Origin: Christensenella sp. UBA4379
GTDB taxonomy: Bacteria > Bacillota > Clostridia > Christensenellales > Aristaeellaceae
Direction: 5' to 3'
DNA length: 51,196 bases
NCBI GenBank assembly: GCA_002391225.1
Contig: DGRV01000035.1
Span: forward strand, 10,117-61,312
The notes below the pieces were generated by a model. That model was not told where the DNA came from. It did no database searches and saw only the letters and a list, made by a program, of their open reading frames with translations. The position numbers were made by a program, and so were the translations under genes. Below, one piece after another: positions 17,008 through 25,057 of the stretch; positions within the stretch are counted from its first letter, which is position 1, and each line of letters starts with the position of its first letter.

Positions 17008-18033
17008 ATGAAAACCCTACTGATCGGCGGCACAGGTACCATCAGCGCCGCCATCTCTGACCTGCTGGTCCGTCAGGGCCACGACCTGTATCTGCTCAAC
17101 CGGGGCAGCCGTCGGGAACGGATGCCCGAAAAGGCCCATCTCCTGCAGGGCAACATGGACAACGAGCGGGAAATCGCTGCCCTGCTTTCCGGGCAGACCT
17201 TTGACGTCGTCGGGGAATTTATCGGCTTCGTGCCCGAGCAGGTGCAGCGGGACGTCCGCCTCTTCTCCGGAAAATGCGGGCAGTACATCTACATCAGCTC
17301 CGCCTCCGCCTACCACAAGCCCGTGCGCGATTACCGCATCACCGAAGGGACGGCCCTGGCCAACCCTTACTGGCAGTATTCCCGCAATAAGATCGCGTGC
17401 GAGGACTATCTGATGGCAGAATACCGGGAGAACGGCTTCCCCGTCACCATCGTCCGCCCCAGCCACACCTATGACGACCGCAGCATGCCGGTGGGCATCC
17501 ACGGGGCCAACGGCTCCTGGCAGGTGCTCAAGCGGACGATGGAAGGAAAGCCCGTCCTGATCCCGGGCGACGGCTCCTCCCTGTGGACGCTGACCTATAA
17601 CGAGGATTTTGCCAAAGGCTACGTCGGCCTGATGGGCAACCCGCACACCATCGGCGAGGCCTTCCAGATCACCTCCGACGAAACGCTGACCTGGATGCAG
17701 ATCCACGAAACCATCGCCCGCCTGTTGGGCAAAAAGCTGGTGCCCTATACCGTCTCCTCCGATTTCCTGGCCTCTGTCGCCCCGCAGTACGACTACCGCG
17801 GCGGCCTGATCGGGGACAAATCCTGCAGCGTGGTCTTCGACAACAGCAAGCTCAAAAAAGCCGTGCCCGGCTTCTGCCCGAACATCCGCTTTGAGCAGGG
17901 GGCGCAGAAGGTGCTGGACAACGTGCTGGCCCATCCAGAGCTGCAGCGGGAGGACCCGGACTTTGACCGCTTCTGCGACCGGGTCATCAACGCGCTGGAA
18001 AAAGCGAAACAGGAAGTCCTGGAAAACGCCTGA
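17008..18033 (+). CDS. NAD(P)-dependent epimerase/dehydratase (extended SDR)
   Basis: A 341-residue extended short-chain dehydrogenase. The N-terminal LLIGGTGTISAA (4-15) is the nucleotide-binding Gly motif, NRGSRRERMP follows strand 2, and the catalytic Y124-x-x-x-K128 (YSRNK) is present, with SSASAYHKP upstream. The ATG at 17008 follows AAAGGAGG. Similar proteins are usually annotated as sugar-nucleotide epimerases or CSP41-like; the true substrate is not known. It lies 51 bases after the permease gene and probably shares its transcript, ending at the hairpin at 18060. Confidence 0.87.
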   Translation: MKTLLIGGTGTISAAISDLLVRQGHDLYLLNRGSRRERMPEKAHLLQGNMDNEREIAALLSGQTFDVVGEFIGFVPEQVQRDVRLFSGKCGQYIYISSASAYHKPVRDYRITEGTALANPYWQYSRNKIACEDYLMAEYRENGFPVTIVRPSHTYDDRSMPVGIHGANGSWQVLKRTMEGKPVLIPGDGSSLWTLTYNEDFAKGYVGLMGNPHTIGEAFQITSDETLTWMQIHETIARLLGKKLVPYTVSSDFLASVAPQYDYRGGLIGDKSCSVVFDNSKLKKAVPGFCPNIRFEQGAQKVLDNVLAHPELQREDPDFDRFCDRVINALEKAKQEVLENA

Positions 18034-18059
18034 AAAAGCTGAATCAAGTGCCACTCCGT

Positions 18060-18084
18060 CCCGGCCCATCGGCCGGGGCGATTT
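18060..18084 (+). terminator. Terminator after the SDR gene
   Basis: CCCGGCC-catc-GGCCGGG hairpin followed by GCGATTTT. The T-run is short, so termination may be partial. Confidence 0.6.
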
Positions 18085-18154
18085 TCTGATTCTAAAGTGA
18101 AATCAAGGATTTCCGCTGCTTCTCCCCCATATGTAAAAACCAGAGATTTTCCGG

Positions 18155-18183
18155 TTGACAAACCCGTGAAAACGGGTTATAAT
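18155..18183 (+). promoter_or_regulatory. Promoter of tRNA-Trp
   Basis: Perfect TTGACA, 17-base spacer, TATAAT. The spacer itself is a dyad that runs into the -10: AACCCG-TGAAAA-CGGGTT. Confidence 0.9.
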
Positions 18184-18196
18184 ACGTCTTGTGCTT

Positions 18197-18270
18197 AGGG
18201 GAATGGTGTAATGGTAACACGTGGGTCTCCAAAACCTTTGTTGAGGGTTCGAATCCTTCTTCCCCTGCCA
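18197..18270 (+). tRNA. tRNA-Trp (anticodon CCA)
   Basis: Acceptor stem AGGGGAA/TTCCCCT, D-stem GTGT/ACAC, anticodon loop CTCCAAA with CCA at 18229-18231, T-loop TTCGAAT with stem GAGGG/CCTTC, discriminator G, and an encoded 3' CCA. The anticodon stem has a T-T mismatch and a G-T pair at its base. It reads UGG codons. Confidence 0.95.
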
Positions 18271-18277
18271 GGAAAAG

Positions 18278-18305
18278 CAGTCCGTCTTTGGACTGTTTTT
18301 CTTTT
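18278..18305 (+). terminator. Terminator of tRNA-Trp
   Basis: CAGTCC-gtcttt-GGACTG followed by TTTTTCTTTT. Confidence 0.9.
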
Positions 18306-18371
18306 AGCTCATACGGCAGACGCTTTATTTCCGTGTCTTTCCGATGATATTAAAGACAGCTAATCTTTTTC

Positions 18372-18400
18372 TTGACAACCGTCCTTCCCCGTCCTATAAT
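18372..18400 (+). promoter_or_regulatory. Promoter of the FMN-riboswitch transcript
   Basis: Perfect TTGACA (18372-18377), 17-base spacer, TATAAT (18395-18400), about 15 bases ahead of the aptamer. Confidence 0.9.
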
Positions 18401-18412
18401 ACCCGCAGGAAG

Positions 18413-18522
18413 TGATTCTTCGGGGCAGGGTGAAATTCCCGACCGGCGGTAAAGCCCGCGAGCCGTTACGGCTGATCCGGTGTGATTCCGGAGCCGACAG
18501 TACAGTCTGGATGGAAGAAGAG
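18413..18522 (+). ncRNA. FMN riboswitch (RFN element) aptamer
   Basis: The conserved core is clear: TCTTCGGGGCAGGGTGAAAT, then CCCGACCGGCGGTAAAGCCC, then the GTGATTCCGGAGCCGACAG part and TACAGTCTGGATG-GAAGAAG. The closing stem P1 pairs TTCTTC (18416-18421) with GAAGAA (18514-18519). FMN binding in this class switches expression off. It is followed by an intrinsic terminator (18568-18593) and then by a sugar-type ABC transporter operon, which is not one of the usual targets (ribDEAH, ribU, ribXY). Confidence 0.96.
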
Positions 18523-18567
18523 GTCAGGCCTGCACGCGCGGGCCGGGTTTCCGAATTCAATGTTGCG

Positions 18568-18593
18568 CTCCGGAGGATTCCTCCGGAGTTTTT
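18568..18593 (+). terminator. Expression-platform terminator of the FMN riboswitch
   Basis: CTCCGGAG-gattc-CTCCGGAG followed by TTTTT, 18 bases before the first possible start codon. The position fits transcription attenuation when FMN is bound. Confidence 0.9.
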
Positions 18594-18613
18594 CGTTTGA
18601 AAGGAGCCCCATG

Positions 18614-19495
18614 ATGGAGGCGGTCCGCCGAAGCGCTCGCGTGAGGACGCGCGTCAAACCCTATCTGTACATCCTGCCGATGTCGGCGCTGGCCCTTTTG
18701 TTTGTCTATTATCCGTTTTTGAAGACGGTGATCTATTCCCTGTCCGTGGTCAACGCGAAGGGGGAAATCGTTTCCTTCGCCGGCCTGTCCAACTTTGCCT
18801 ATCTGTTTGGCCGGAGGGAGTTTAAGGCGGCCCTTTCCAACACGCTGACGCTGGCCTTTATCAACGTGCCCGTGACGCTGGTCATCACCATCGCCCTTGG
18901 GTACCTGGCCAGCAGGAAGCGCTTCCTCTCCCCCGTCTATGAGAGCATGTTCGCCCTGCCGGTGGCGGTCTCCATGTCCGCCGCGGCGCTGATCTTTAAG
19001 GTGCTGCTGAACCCGACCGCCGGCCTGGTCAACTACCTGTTCCACCTTGACTTCGGCTGGTATCAGGACCGGAATACGGCCATGGCCGGCATCCTCCTGC
19101 TGACGGTCTGGATGGGCATCGGGCTCAATTTCCTGCTGTTTTTAAGCGCCTTCCGCGCCGTGCCGCAGGACCTGGCCGACTGCGCCTATCTGGACGGGGC
19201 CAACGAAGCGCAGACGTTTTTCCGCATCCGCCTGCCGCTGATCGCCCCGACCATTCTGTACGTCAGCTGCACCAACATGATTCAGGCTATGATGACCTCC
19301 GGCCCCATTCTGGTGCTGACCCAGGGCGGGCCCTCCCGGTCCACCACGACTCTGGTCTACATGATGTATACCTCCGGCTATTCCTCCGCCAACTACTCCC
19401 TGGCCGCCTGTGTCTCCCTGGTCACGTTCGCTTTGACGCTGGTGATCACCCTGGCCCTGTACGCCCTCCAGGAAAGAAGGAGGGATTCACAGTGA
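18614..19495 (+). CDS. CUT1-type ABC transporter permease 1 (UgpA/MalF-like), FMN-riboswitch controlled
   Basis: Inner-membrane permease of about 293 residues with six hydrophobic segments. Two adjacent ATGs (18611, 18614) follow AAGGAG; the second has the better spacing (7 bases). The EAA loop reads DCAYLDGANEAQTFFRIRLP, typical of binding-protein-dependent sugar permeases. It is the first gene behind the FMN riboswitch and its stop overlaps the start of the second permease. The family usually carries oligosaccharides, polyols or glycerol-phosphate compounds; the riboswitch suggests a flavin-related or ribityl compound, which is inference. No ATPase gene is in the cluster; CUT1 systems often share one MsmX/MsiK-type ATPase. 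Confidence 0.93.
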   Translation: MEAVRRSARVRTRVKPYLYILPMSALALLFVYYPFLKTVIYSLSVVNAKGEIVSFAGLSNFAYLFGRREFKAALSNTLTLAFINVPVTLVITIALGYLASRKRFLSPVYESMFALPVAVSMSAAALIFKVLLNPTAGLVNYLFHLDFGWYQDRNTAMAGILLLTVWMGIGLNFLLFLSAFRAVPQDLADCAYLDGANEAQTFFRIRLPLIAPTILYVSCTNMIQAMMTSGPILVLTQGGPSRSTTTLVYMMYTSGYSSANYSLAACVSLVTFALTLVITLALYALQERRRDSQ

Positions 19496-20328
19496 GCTTG
19501 AAAGCAAAAAGGCGCCTTCAGAGCGCTCTCGTGCAGGCCCTATGCCTGGCGCTCGGGGCGGCCGTGGTGTTCCCGGTGGTTTACGGTTTCCTGGGCGCGT
19601 TCAAAAAGCCGGCCGAGTTCGCCGCCTGGCCGCCGGGCTTCCTGCCGGACAGCTTTTTAAACACCGAGAACTTCCGCTACGTCTTTCAGGCCGCGCCGAT
19701 GCTGCGCTACCTGTTCAACTCCCTGCTGGTGGCGACGGCCGGGTCTGTTCTGAGGCTCTTTTTCGCCCTCCTGGCCGCCTACGCCCTGACCTTCTTTGAA
19801 TTCAAAGGAAAGAAGCTGTTTTTCATCCTGATGATGGGGACGATGATGCTGCCCGGCGACATCGTGCTGATCACCAATTATCAGACGGTCTCCGCCATGG
19901 GCCTGACCAACACCTACTTAGGGCTGATCATCGTGTCCCTGGTCGGGGCCAGCCAGATGTTCATGCTTCGCCAGAGCTTCCGCCAGTCCCCCGCCGCCCT
20001 GCGGGAGGCCGCCTTCCTGGACGGCTGCGGCGATCTCCGCTTTCTCTTTTCCATCCTCCTCCCCCTGTCCGTGCCGGTGCTGGTCACCCTATTCCTGCAG
20101 AGCTTCGTAGCCCTGTGGAACGTGTACCTCTGGCCCCTGGTGATCACCAGCGTGGACAGCATGCGCACCGTGCAGATCGGCATCGCGATGCTGACGACCT
20201 ACGACGGGACCAATTTCCACACCGTCCTGGCCGGGGTCACCATCGCCCTGATCCCGATTTTTCTCCTGTTCCTCGTCCTTCGCCGCCACATCCACTCGGC
20301 CATGACTGCCGGAGCCCTGGTCGGCTGA
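19492..20328 (+). CDS. CUT1-type ABC transporter permease 2 (UgpE/MalG-like)
   Basis: Second permease, 278 residues. The start is GTG at 19492, overlapping the previous TGA (GTGA), with AAGGAGGG upstream. It has six hydrophobic segments and the EAA loop LREAAFLDGCGDLRFLFSIL, followed by LLPLSVPVL. The N-terminal half has the usual NTENFRYVF/PMLRYLFNSLLVA pattern of this family. It pairs with the 18614 permease to form the channel. Coding is intact. Confidence 0.93.
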   Translation: MSLKAKRRLQSALVQALCLALGAAVVFPVVYGFLGAFKKPAEFAAWPPGFLPDSFLNTENFRYVFQAAPMLRYLFNSLLVATAGSVLRLFFALLAAYALTFFEFKGKKLFFILMMGTMMLPGDIVLITNYQTVSAMGLTNTYLGLIIVSLVGASQMFMLRQSFRQSPAALREAAFLDGCGDLRFLFSILLPLSVPVLVTLFLQSFVALWNVYLWPLVITSVDSMRTVQIGIAMLTTYDGTNFHTVLAGVTIALIPIFLLFLVLRRHIHSAMTAGALVG

Positions 20329-20394
20329 GCAGGGCTGGCGCTGGAACCAACTCCATGTTTCCCCATCTCATTTATCTTACAGGAGGCTGCTATT

Positions 20395-21702
20395 ATGAAA
20401 AAAACGCTCTGTCTGCTTTTGACCCTGTGCCTGACGCTCTCCCTGATTCCAGCCTTTGCGGAAAACGGGCCGGTCGTCATCACCTTCTGGCATTCCATGA
20501 CAGAAGAAGCGAAAGAACTGCTGGACGGCTATGTGGCCGATTTTAACGCCACGATCGGGGCGGAAAAGGGCATCCGCGCGGAGGCTGTTTTTCAGGGCTC
20601 CTACGCCGATTCCGTCACCAAAATGAACAGCATCCTTTCCGCCCCCGGCCATACGGACGAGCTGCCCGACGTCATGCAGCTGGACGCCACGGGCAAAGCG
20701 TCCTACCTGCAGGCGGAGGCCGCCTGGACGGCGGACGACATGGCCAAGGAATACCCGGACACGGACTTTTCTGCCATGCTCCCGGCCGCTCTGATGAACT
20801 GGAACCTGGCCGGCGTCCAGCTGGGCCTCCCCTTTGCGACCTCCACCACCGTCACCTATTATAACAAAACGGCCCTGGGCGAGCTGCCCCTCAATACCCT
20901 CAAGGATATCGCGGCCCTCAAGGGACAGGTCAGCGAGACCACTTTGGACGGGGCGGACATCACGATTTACGCCTCCGTTCCCAACACCCCCCTCCTGGCC
21001 AACTGGCTGGGACAGCTGGGCAGCGACGTCGTCAGCAAGCAAAACGGCTCCGAAGGCATCGCCGATTCCCTGGCCTGCGTGGAAAACGGGGCCCTGCTCA
21101 CCTTCCTTCGGGCATGGAAGGACCTGTATCTGTCCGGTGCGCTCAAGAACGTCTCCGCCGACCGCGAGGCCTTTGCCGCCGGCAGGCTGCTGGTGATGAC
21201 GAACTCCTCCTCCTCCATCGCCCAGACCCAGGCCCTGATTGGGGACAGCTTTGAACTCGGCGTCGCCCCCTACCCGCGGGTCAACGAGGCAGCGGCCTCC
21301 GGGGCCACGGTGTCCGGCTCCTGCCTGGTGATGTTCGACCACGGGGAAGCCCGCCGCGCGGCCGCCCGGGAGCTGGTCCAATACCTGACCTCCCCCGAAA
21401 TCCAGGTTTCCTTCGCCATGGGCACCGGCTACGTGCCCTCCAACGCCCTGGCCGCCGAAAGCGCCCAGTGGCAGGACTTCGTCCGCGAGCATCCGCTCTA
21501 TGACGTGGCCCTCCGGCAGATTCTGGCCACCCCGGCGTCCATGCGCAGCGTCACCGTCGGCCCGTCTGCGGATTTCTACTACACCATTATGAACGATGTT
21601 TCCGACATGCTGGAAGACGACCTCACCCCGGAAGAAACCGCCGAAATCCTGGAAGAAGACCTGGGCGGCCTGCTGTGGCAGTACGTCCGGGCGAACCCCT
21701 GA
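20395..21702 (+). CDS. CUT1-type ABC transporter substrate-binding protein
   Basis: A 435-residue extracellular binding protein. The signal peptide MKKTLCLLLTLCLTLSLIPA is followed by FA-EN; there is no Cys at the cleavage site, so it is not an obvious lipoprotein. The pattern is that of UgpB-like family-1 binding proteins: VITFWHSMTEEAKELLDGYV at the start, GLPFATSTTVTYYNK in the middle, and YLTSPEIQVSFAMGTGYVP near residues 328-346. AGGAGG precedes the ATG. It gives specificity to the transporter, but the ligand cannot be read from sequence. It lies 66 bases after permease 2 with no promoter seen. Confidence 0.92.
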   Translation: MKKTLCLLLTLCLTLSLIPAFAENGPVVITFWHSMTEEAKELLDGYVADFNATIGAEKGIRAEAVFQGSYADSVTKMNSILSAPGHTDELPDVMQLDATGKASYLQAEAAWTADDMAKEYPDTDFSAMLPAALMNWNLAGVQLGLPFATSTTVTYYNKTALGELPLNTLKDIAALKGQVSETTLDGADITIYASVPNTPLLANWLGQLGSDVVSKQNGSEGIADSLACVENGALLTFLRAWKDLYLSGALKNVSADREAFAAGRLLVMTNSSSSIAQTQALIGDSFELGVAPYPRVNEAAASGATVSGSCLVMFDHGEARRAAARELVQYLTSPEIQVSFAMGTGYVPSNALAAESAQWQDFVREHPLYDVALRQILATPASMRSVTVGPSADFYYTIMNDVSDMLEDDLTPEETAEILEEDLGGLLWQYVRANP

Positions 21703-21712
21703 GGAAAGCGCC

Positions 21713-22612
21713 ATGGAAATATCCACATCCACAAATATCTGCGCCTTTCAGCGGGGGCGGGAGCGGCTGCCGGTGGAGTTTTCCATCGAGACCTGCGCCA
21801 GGGCCGGCTATCGGGTGCTGGACATCAACTTCTGCATGGCGATGAACCCGGACTCCCCCCTGCGGGGAGACGGGTGGGAGGAATACGTTCGCTCCGTCGG
21901 CCGGTTGGCCGATCGCTTCGGCATCCGCTTTAATCAAAGCCATCTGCCCTATTACGACGTAGACATAGAGCGCGGCACGGAAAAGGCGGCCATGATGGAA
22001 AAGCTGATCCGGCGCTCCATCATCGGCTCTGCCATGCTCGGGGCGAAATGGTGCGTGACCCATCCCTTCACCGTGTGGGAAGCCCAGGGAGACACGGATG
22101 CTTCCCTCCGGCGCAACCTCGATTACTACGGGGAGCACCTGAGAACCGCCCGCGAATACGGCGTAGGGATCGCCCTGGAAAACGACTTTGAATACTACCG
22201 CGGTCAGCCCCGCAGGCGGGTATACTGCGCCTCCATGGAGGAGCTCACCCAGCTGTGCGACGGGTTTCACGACCCCGCCGTCGGCATCTGCTACGACTTC
22301 GGCCACGCCAACCTGACCGGCGGCTTTCACCGCCATAACCTGAACCTCCTGGGCAGCCGCCTGAAAGCCGTCCACGTGCAGGACAATCACGGGGAGCTGG
22401 ACGAGCATCTGCTGCCCTTCTTCGGCTCCATCGACTGGAAGGAGGCCATGGCCGGCCTGGCGGACATCCGTTTTCCCGGCGACCTGACCTTCGAGGTGCA
22501 GGAATGGAGCCGCTACCTCCCCCGGGATCTCAAATACATCGCGGCGGAGCAGTCCCTCGTCGTCGGCCGGAAGCTGGTCAGCTGGTACGAAGCATGCCTG
22601 CAGGAAAGGTAA
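21713..22612 (+). CDS. Sugar phosphate isomerase/epimerase family TIM barrel
   Basis: A 299-residue xylose-isomerase-like TIM barrel. The ATG at 21713 follows GAGGAAA, 10 bases after the binding-protein stop. Metal-site candidates appear in the expected order: Glu in ALENDFEYY, Asp and His in CYDFGHANL, His and Asp in VHVQDNHGELDEH, and Glu in TFEVQEW. These enzymes isomerise or epimerise sugars and related polyols. Being co-transcribed with the FMN-regulated transporter suggests that it works on the imported compound; a ribityl or ribose-type substrate is a guess. It could also be a lyase or endonuclease-fold relative. Confidence 0.88.
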   Translation: MEISTSTNICAFQRGRERLPVEFSIETCARAGYRVLDINFCMAMNPDSPLRGDGWEEYVRSVGRLADRFGIRFNQSHLPYYDVDIERGTEKAAMMEKLIRRSIIGSAMLGAKWCVTHPFTVWEAQGDTDASLRRNLDYYGEHLRTAREYGVGIALENDFEYYRGQPRRRVYCASMEELTQLCDGFHDPAVGICYDFGHANLTGGFHRHNLNLLGSRLKAVHVQDNHGELDEHLLPFFGSIDWKEAMAGLADIRFPGDLTFEVQEWSRYLPRDLKYIAAEQSLVVGRKLVSWYEACLQER

Positions 22613-22618
22613 GAAATC

Positions 22619-23800
22619 ATGCCCTTTGAAATCATCCGGAACGATATTACGAAAGTGCACGCGGACGCCATCGTCAACGCGGCCAACTCCTCCCTCCTGG
22701 GCGGAGGGGGCGTGGACGGGGCCATTCACCGCGCCGCCGGCCCGGAGCTTCTGGCCGAATGCCGGACCCTGGGCGGCTGCGAAACGGGCGACGCCAAGGT
22801 GACGAAGGGATATCGCCTGCCCTGCAAATACGTCATCCACACTGTCGGCCCCATCTGGCAGGGCGGAACCCACAGAGAAAAAGAGCTGCTGATTTCCTGC
22901 TACCGCCGCAGCCTCGAGCTGGCGGATCAATACGGGTGCCAGAGCGTCGCCTTCCCGCTGATTTCAGCCGGGGTATACGGTTACCCCAAAGAAGAGGCCT
23001 TCCGCGTCGCGCAGGATACCATCCTGTCCTTCCTGAAAGACCACGAGATGGCGGTGACGCTGGTGGTCTATGACGCCGGTTCCTTCGCCATCAGCCGCCA
23101 GCTGTATGACGACATCCGCGCTTATATCGACGACGCCTATGTCGGACCAGATTACGAAAGGCGGGAAAAAGCCAGGCGCATCGACAACCGGCCGGAGCCT
23201 CCACTTCCGACTGACACGGCGGATTTGGAAATCAAAGCATCCTTATCGCGGCGAAAAAGGAACCTCTTTGATTTTATCCGGCCCGGGAAGAAAAAAGATG
23301 TTCCTGCCCCTGAAAAGGAAGCCAAAGAAGAGGCGGAACAGAAACCGCCCACTGTCGCTCACCCCGCCGCCCACCGGCCGCTGGAAGCTTCCCACCTGCT
23401 TTGGGAGGAGGATTTCAGTTCCGTCTCCCCTGCCCTTCAGGACTACCTGAACCAGCTGGACGAAGGCTTTCGGGACATGCTGCTGCGGAAAATCGACGAA
23501 AGCGGGATGACGGACGCCGAATGTTATAAAAAAGCCAACGTAGACCGAAAGCTCTTTAACAAGATCAAAAACCAGGCGGAATATAAGCCCGGCAAGAGCA
23601 CCGTGCTCGCCTTCGCCGTGGCCCTGGAGCTGCCGCTCTCCGAAACGGAGGACATGCTGCGGAAGGCTGGCTTTTCCCTCTCCCACAGCAGCCGGTTCGA
23701 CCTGATCGTGGAATACTTTATCCGGAACGGGCAGTATGATATCTATCAGATCAACGAAGCCCTGTTCGCCTTTGACCAGAAGCTGCTGGGATCTGCGTGA
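22619..23800 (+). CDS. Macrodomain protein with C-terminal helix-turn-helix-like module
   Basis: A 393-residue, two-domain protein. Residues 1-170 are a macrodomain of the MacroD type: NAANSSLLGGGGVDGAIHRA (19-38) is the ADP-ribose loop and ISAGVYGYP the second one; such enzymes remove ADP-ribose from proteins or hydrolyse O-acetyl-ADP-ribose. A charged linker (about 175-260) is rich in K, E and P. The C-terminal part (about 265-393) is helical with an HTH-like stretch (MTDAECYKKANVDRKLFNKI) and resembles an XRE-type fold; its function is unknown. It starts 6 bases after the TIM-barrel gene, so it may belong to the riboswitch transcript. Confidence 0.88.
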   Translation: MPFEIIRNDITKVHADAIVNAANSSLLGGGGVDGAIHRAAGPELLAECRTLGGCETGDAKVTKGYRLPCKYVIHTVGPIWQGGTHREKELLISCYRRSLELADQYGCQSVAFPLISAGVYGYPKEEAFRVAQDTILSFLKDHEMAVTLVVYDAGSFAISRQLYDDIRAYIDDAYVGPDYERREKARRIDNRPEPPLPTDTADLEIKASLSRRKRNLFDFIRPGKKKDVPAPEKEAKEEAEQKPPTVAHPAAHRPLEASHLLWEEDFSSVSPALQDYLNQLDEGFRDMLLRKIDESGMTDAECYKKANVDRKLFNKIKNQAEYKPGKSTVLAFAVALELPLSETEDMLRKAGFSLSHSSRFDLIVEYFIRNGQYDIYQINEALFAFDQKLLGSA

Positions 23801-23839
23801 CAGAAAACCAATGATATAACGCACAGGGAGGATCAAAAC

Positions 23840-24262
23840 ATGTACAGCCAAGACGTGGAAACTGCAAAATCCTGGGCCGAAAGGCTGCACCAGGGGCAGG
23901 TGGACAAGGCAGGCCAGCCCTACATCGGCCATCCTGCCCGCGTAGCCGGACGGCTGGAGACCAAGGAAGCCCAGGTAGTCGGCTGGCTGCACGACACGGT
24001 CGAGGATACGGGACTGACGCTGGAAGAAGTGGAGGCGCAGTTCGGCCCGGACACCACCGCCGCCCTGGACGCCGTCACCCGCCGGCCCTGGGAGGACTGG
24101 GACGCGTATCTCCTTCGCGTCAAGGAAAACCCGGTAGCGGCCCAGGTCAAAATCAGCGATCTGATTGACAACAGCAACCTGAGCCGCATCCCCCGCGTCA
24201 CCATGAAGGACATCAAGCGCCAGGAGAAGTATAACAAGGCCCTGCAATTTCTGATGTGCTGA
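23840..24262 (+). CDS. Small HD-domain hydrolase (SpoT/MESH1-like)
   Basis: A 140-residue protein consisting of little more than an HD domain. Metal-ligand candidates are His31 (YIGHPARVA), the His51-Asp52 pair (GWLHDTVEDTGLT) and an Asp of ISDLIDN (107-110), the pattern of the hydrolase half of RelA/SpoT and of small alarmone hydrolases. It may hydrolyse (p)ppGpp or another nucleotide, but short HD proteins of this type are poorly characterised. AGGGAGG precedes the ATG. A perfect palindrome starts at the base after the first two bases of its stop codon. Confidence 0.8.
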   Translation: MYSQDVETAKSWAERLHQGQVDKAGQPYIGHPARVAGRLETKEAQVVGWLHDTVEDTGLTLEEVEAQFGPDTTAALDAVTRRPWEDWDAYLLRVKENPVAAQVKISDLIDNSNLSRIPRVTMKDIKRQEKYNKALQFLMC

Positions 24263-24306
24263 TACTGATTTACATCTGAAACATGTTTCAGATGTAAATC
24301 AGTATC
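24261..24306. repeat. Perfect 46-bp palindrome
   Basis: Two 23-base arms with no spacer: GATACTGATTTACATCTGAA continues ACA, then its exact reverse complement. It is AT-rich in a GC-rich neighbourhood and overlaps the HD gene stop codon. Only ATTTG follows, so it is a poor intrinsic terminator in the plus direction. It could be a terminator, a regulator site for the next gene, or a cruciform. Confidence 0.95.
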
Positions 24307-24345
24307 ATTTGTCGCTTTCCGGGCGACCTTTTTCCTCTTTGTTCC

Positions 24346-24354
24346 TGTTATGAT
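24346..24354 (+). promoter_or_regulatory. Extended -10 promoter for the vWA gene
   Basis: TGT-TATGAT gives an extended -10; no good -35 box is seen at 16-18 bases. The start codon is about 60 bases downstream. Confidence 0.5.
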
Positions 24355-24412
24355 CGGGGTGCAGGATGAGACCTGCGAAAACCACCACCAACAGAACAGG
24401 GAGGAAAAGAAA

Positions 24413-25057
24413 ATGAAAAAGAATCTGACTGAAATGGTGTTCATCCTGGACAAAAGCGGATCCATGCAAGGGCTGGAGCAGGATACCATCGGCGGTTTCA
24501 ACAGCATGATCGAAAAGCAGCGCGCGGAAAAAGGAGAGGCACTGGTTTCTACCGTGCTGTTCGCCAACGAAAGCGCCGTCCTCCATGACCGGGTGGACAT
24601 TCAGAAAGTAGAGCCGATGACCGAACGCCAGTATTATGTAGGCGGCAGTACCGCCCTGATCGACGCCATGGGCGGGGCCATCCGCCACATCGGCAACATC
24701 CACAAGTACGCCCGGGAAGAGGACGTGCCGGAGCATACCGTCTTCGTCATCATGACGGACGGCATGGAAAACGCCTCTTACCGCTACTCCAGCAGCGAGG
24801 TCAAGCAGATGGTGGAGCGCCAGAAGGAAAAATACGGCTGGGAATTCCTGTTCCTCGGCGCGAACATCGACGCTGTGGAAACCGCCGCTGAATACGGCAT
24901 CCGGGAAGAGCGGGCCGTCACCTTCCGCAACGACCCCAGAGGGCAGCGCCTGAATTACGACACCGTGAGCAAGAGCATGTCCCGCATGCGCCGCAACGCG
25001 CCTCTGCAGGCCGACTGGAAAGCAGAAATTGAAAAAGACATGAAGGAACGAAGATGA
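24413..25057 (+). CDS. von Willebrand factor A domain protein (TerY-like)
   Basis: A 214-residue cytoplasmic vWA protein. The metal-binding MIDAS set is complete: D13-x-S15-x-S17 (DKSGSM), Thr80 (GGSTALIDA) and Asp116 (MTDGMEN). No signal peptide or membrane helix is present. Single-domain proteins of this type occur in TerY-linked stress clusters, where they scaffold other proteins. The ATG follows GGGAGGA. It overlaps the hydrolase gene by 4 bases, so the two are coupled. The direct partner is not known. Confidence 0.88.
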   Translation: MKKNLTEMVFILDKSGSMQGLEQDTIGGFNSMIEKQRAEKGEALVSTVLFANESAVLHDRVDIQKVEPMTERQYYVGGSTALIDAMGGAIRHIGNIHKYAREEDVPEHTVFVIMTDGMENASYRYSSSEVKQMVERQKEKYGWEFLFLGANIDAVETAAEYGIREERAVTFRNDPRGQRLNYDTVSKSMSRMRRNAPLQADWKAEIEKDMKERR

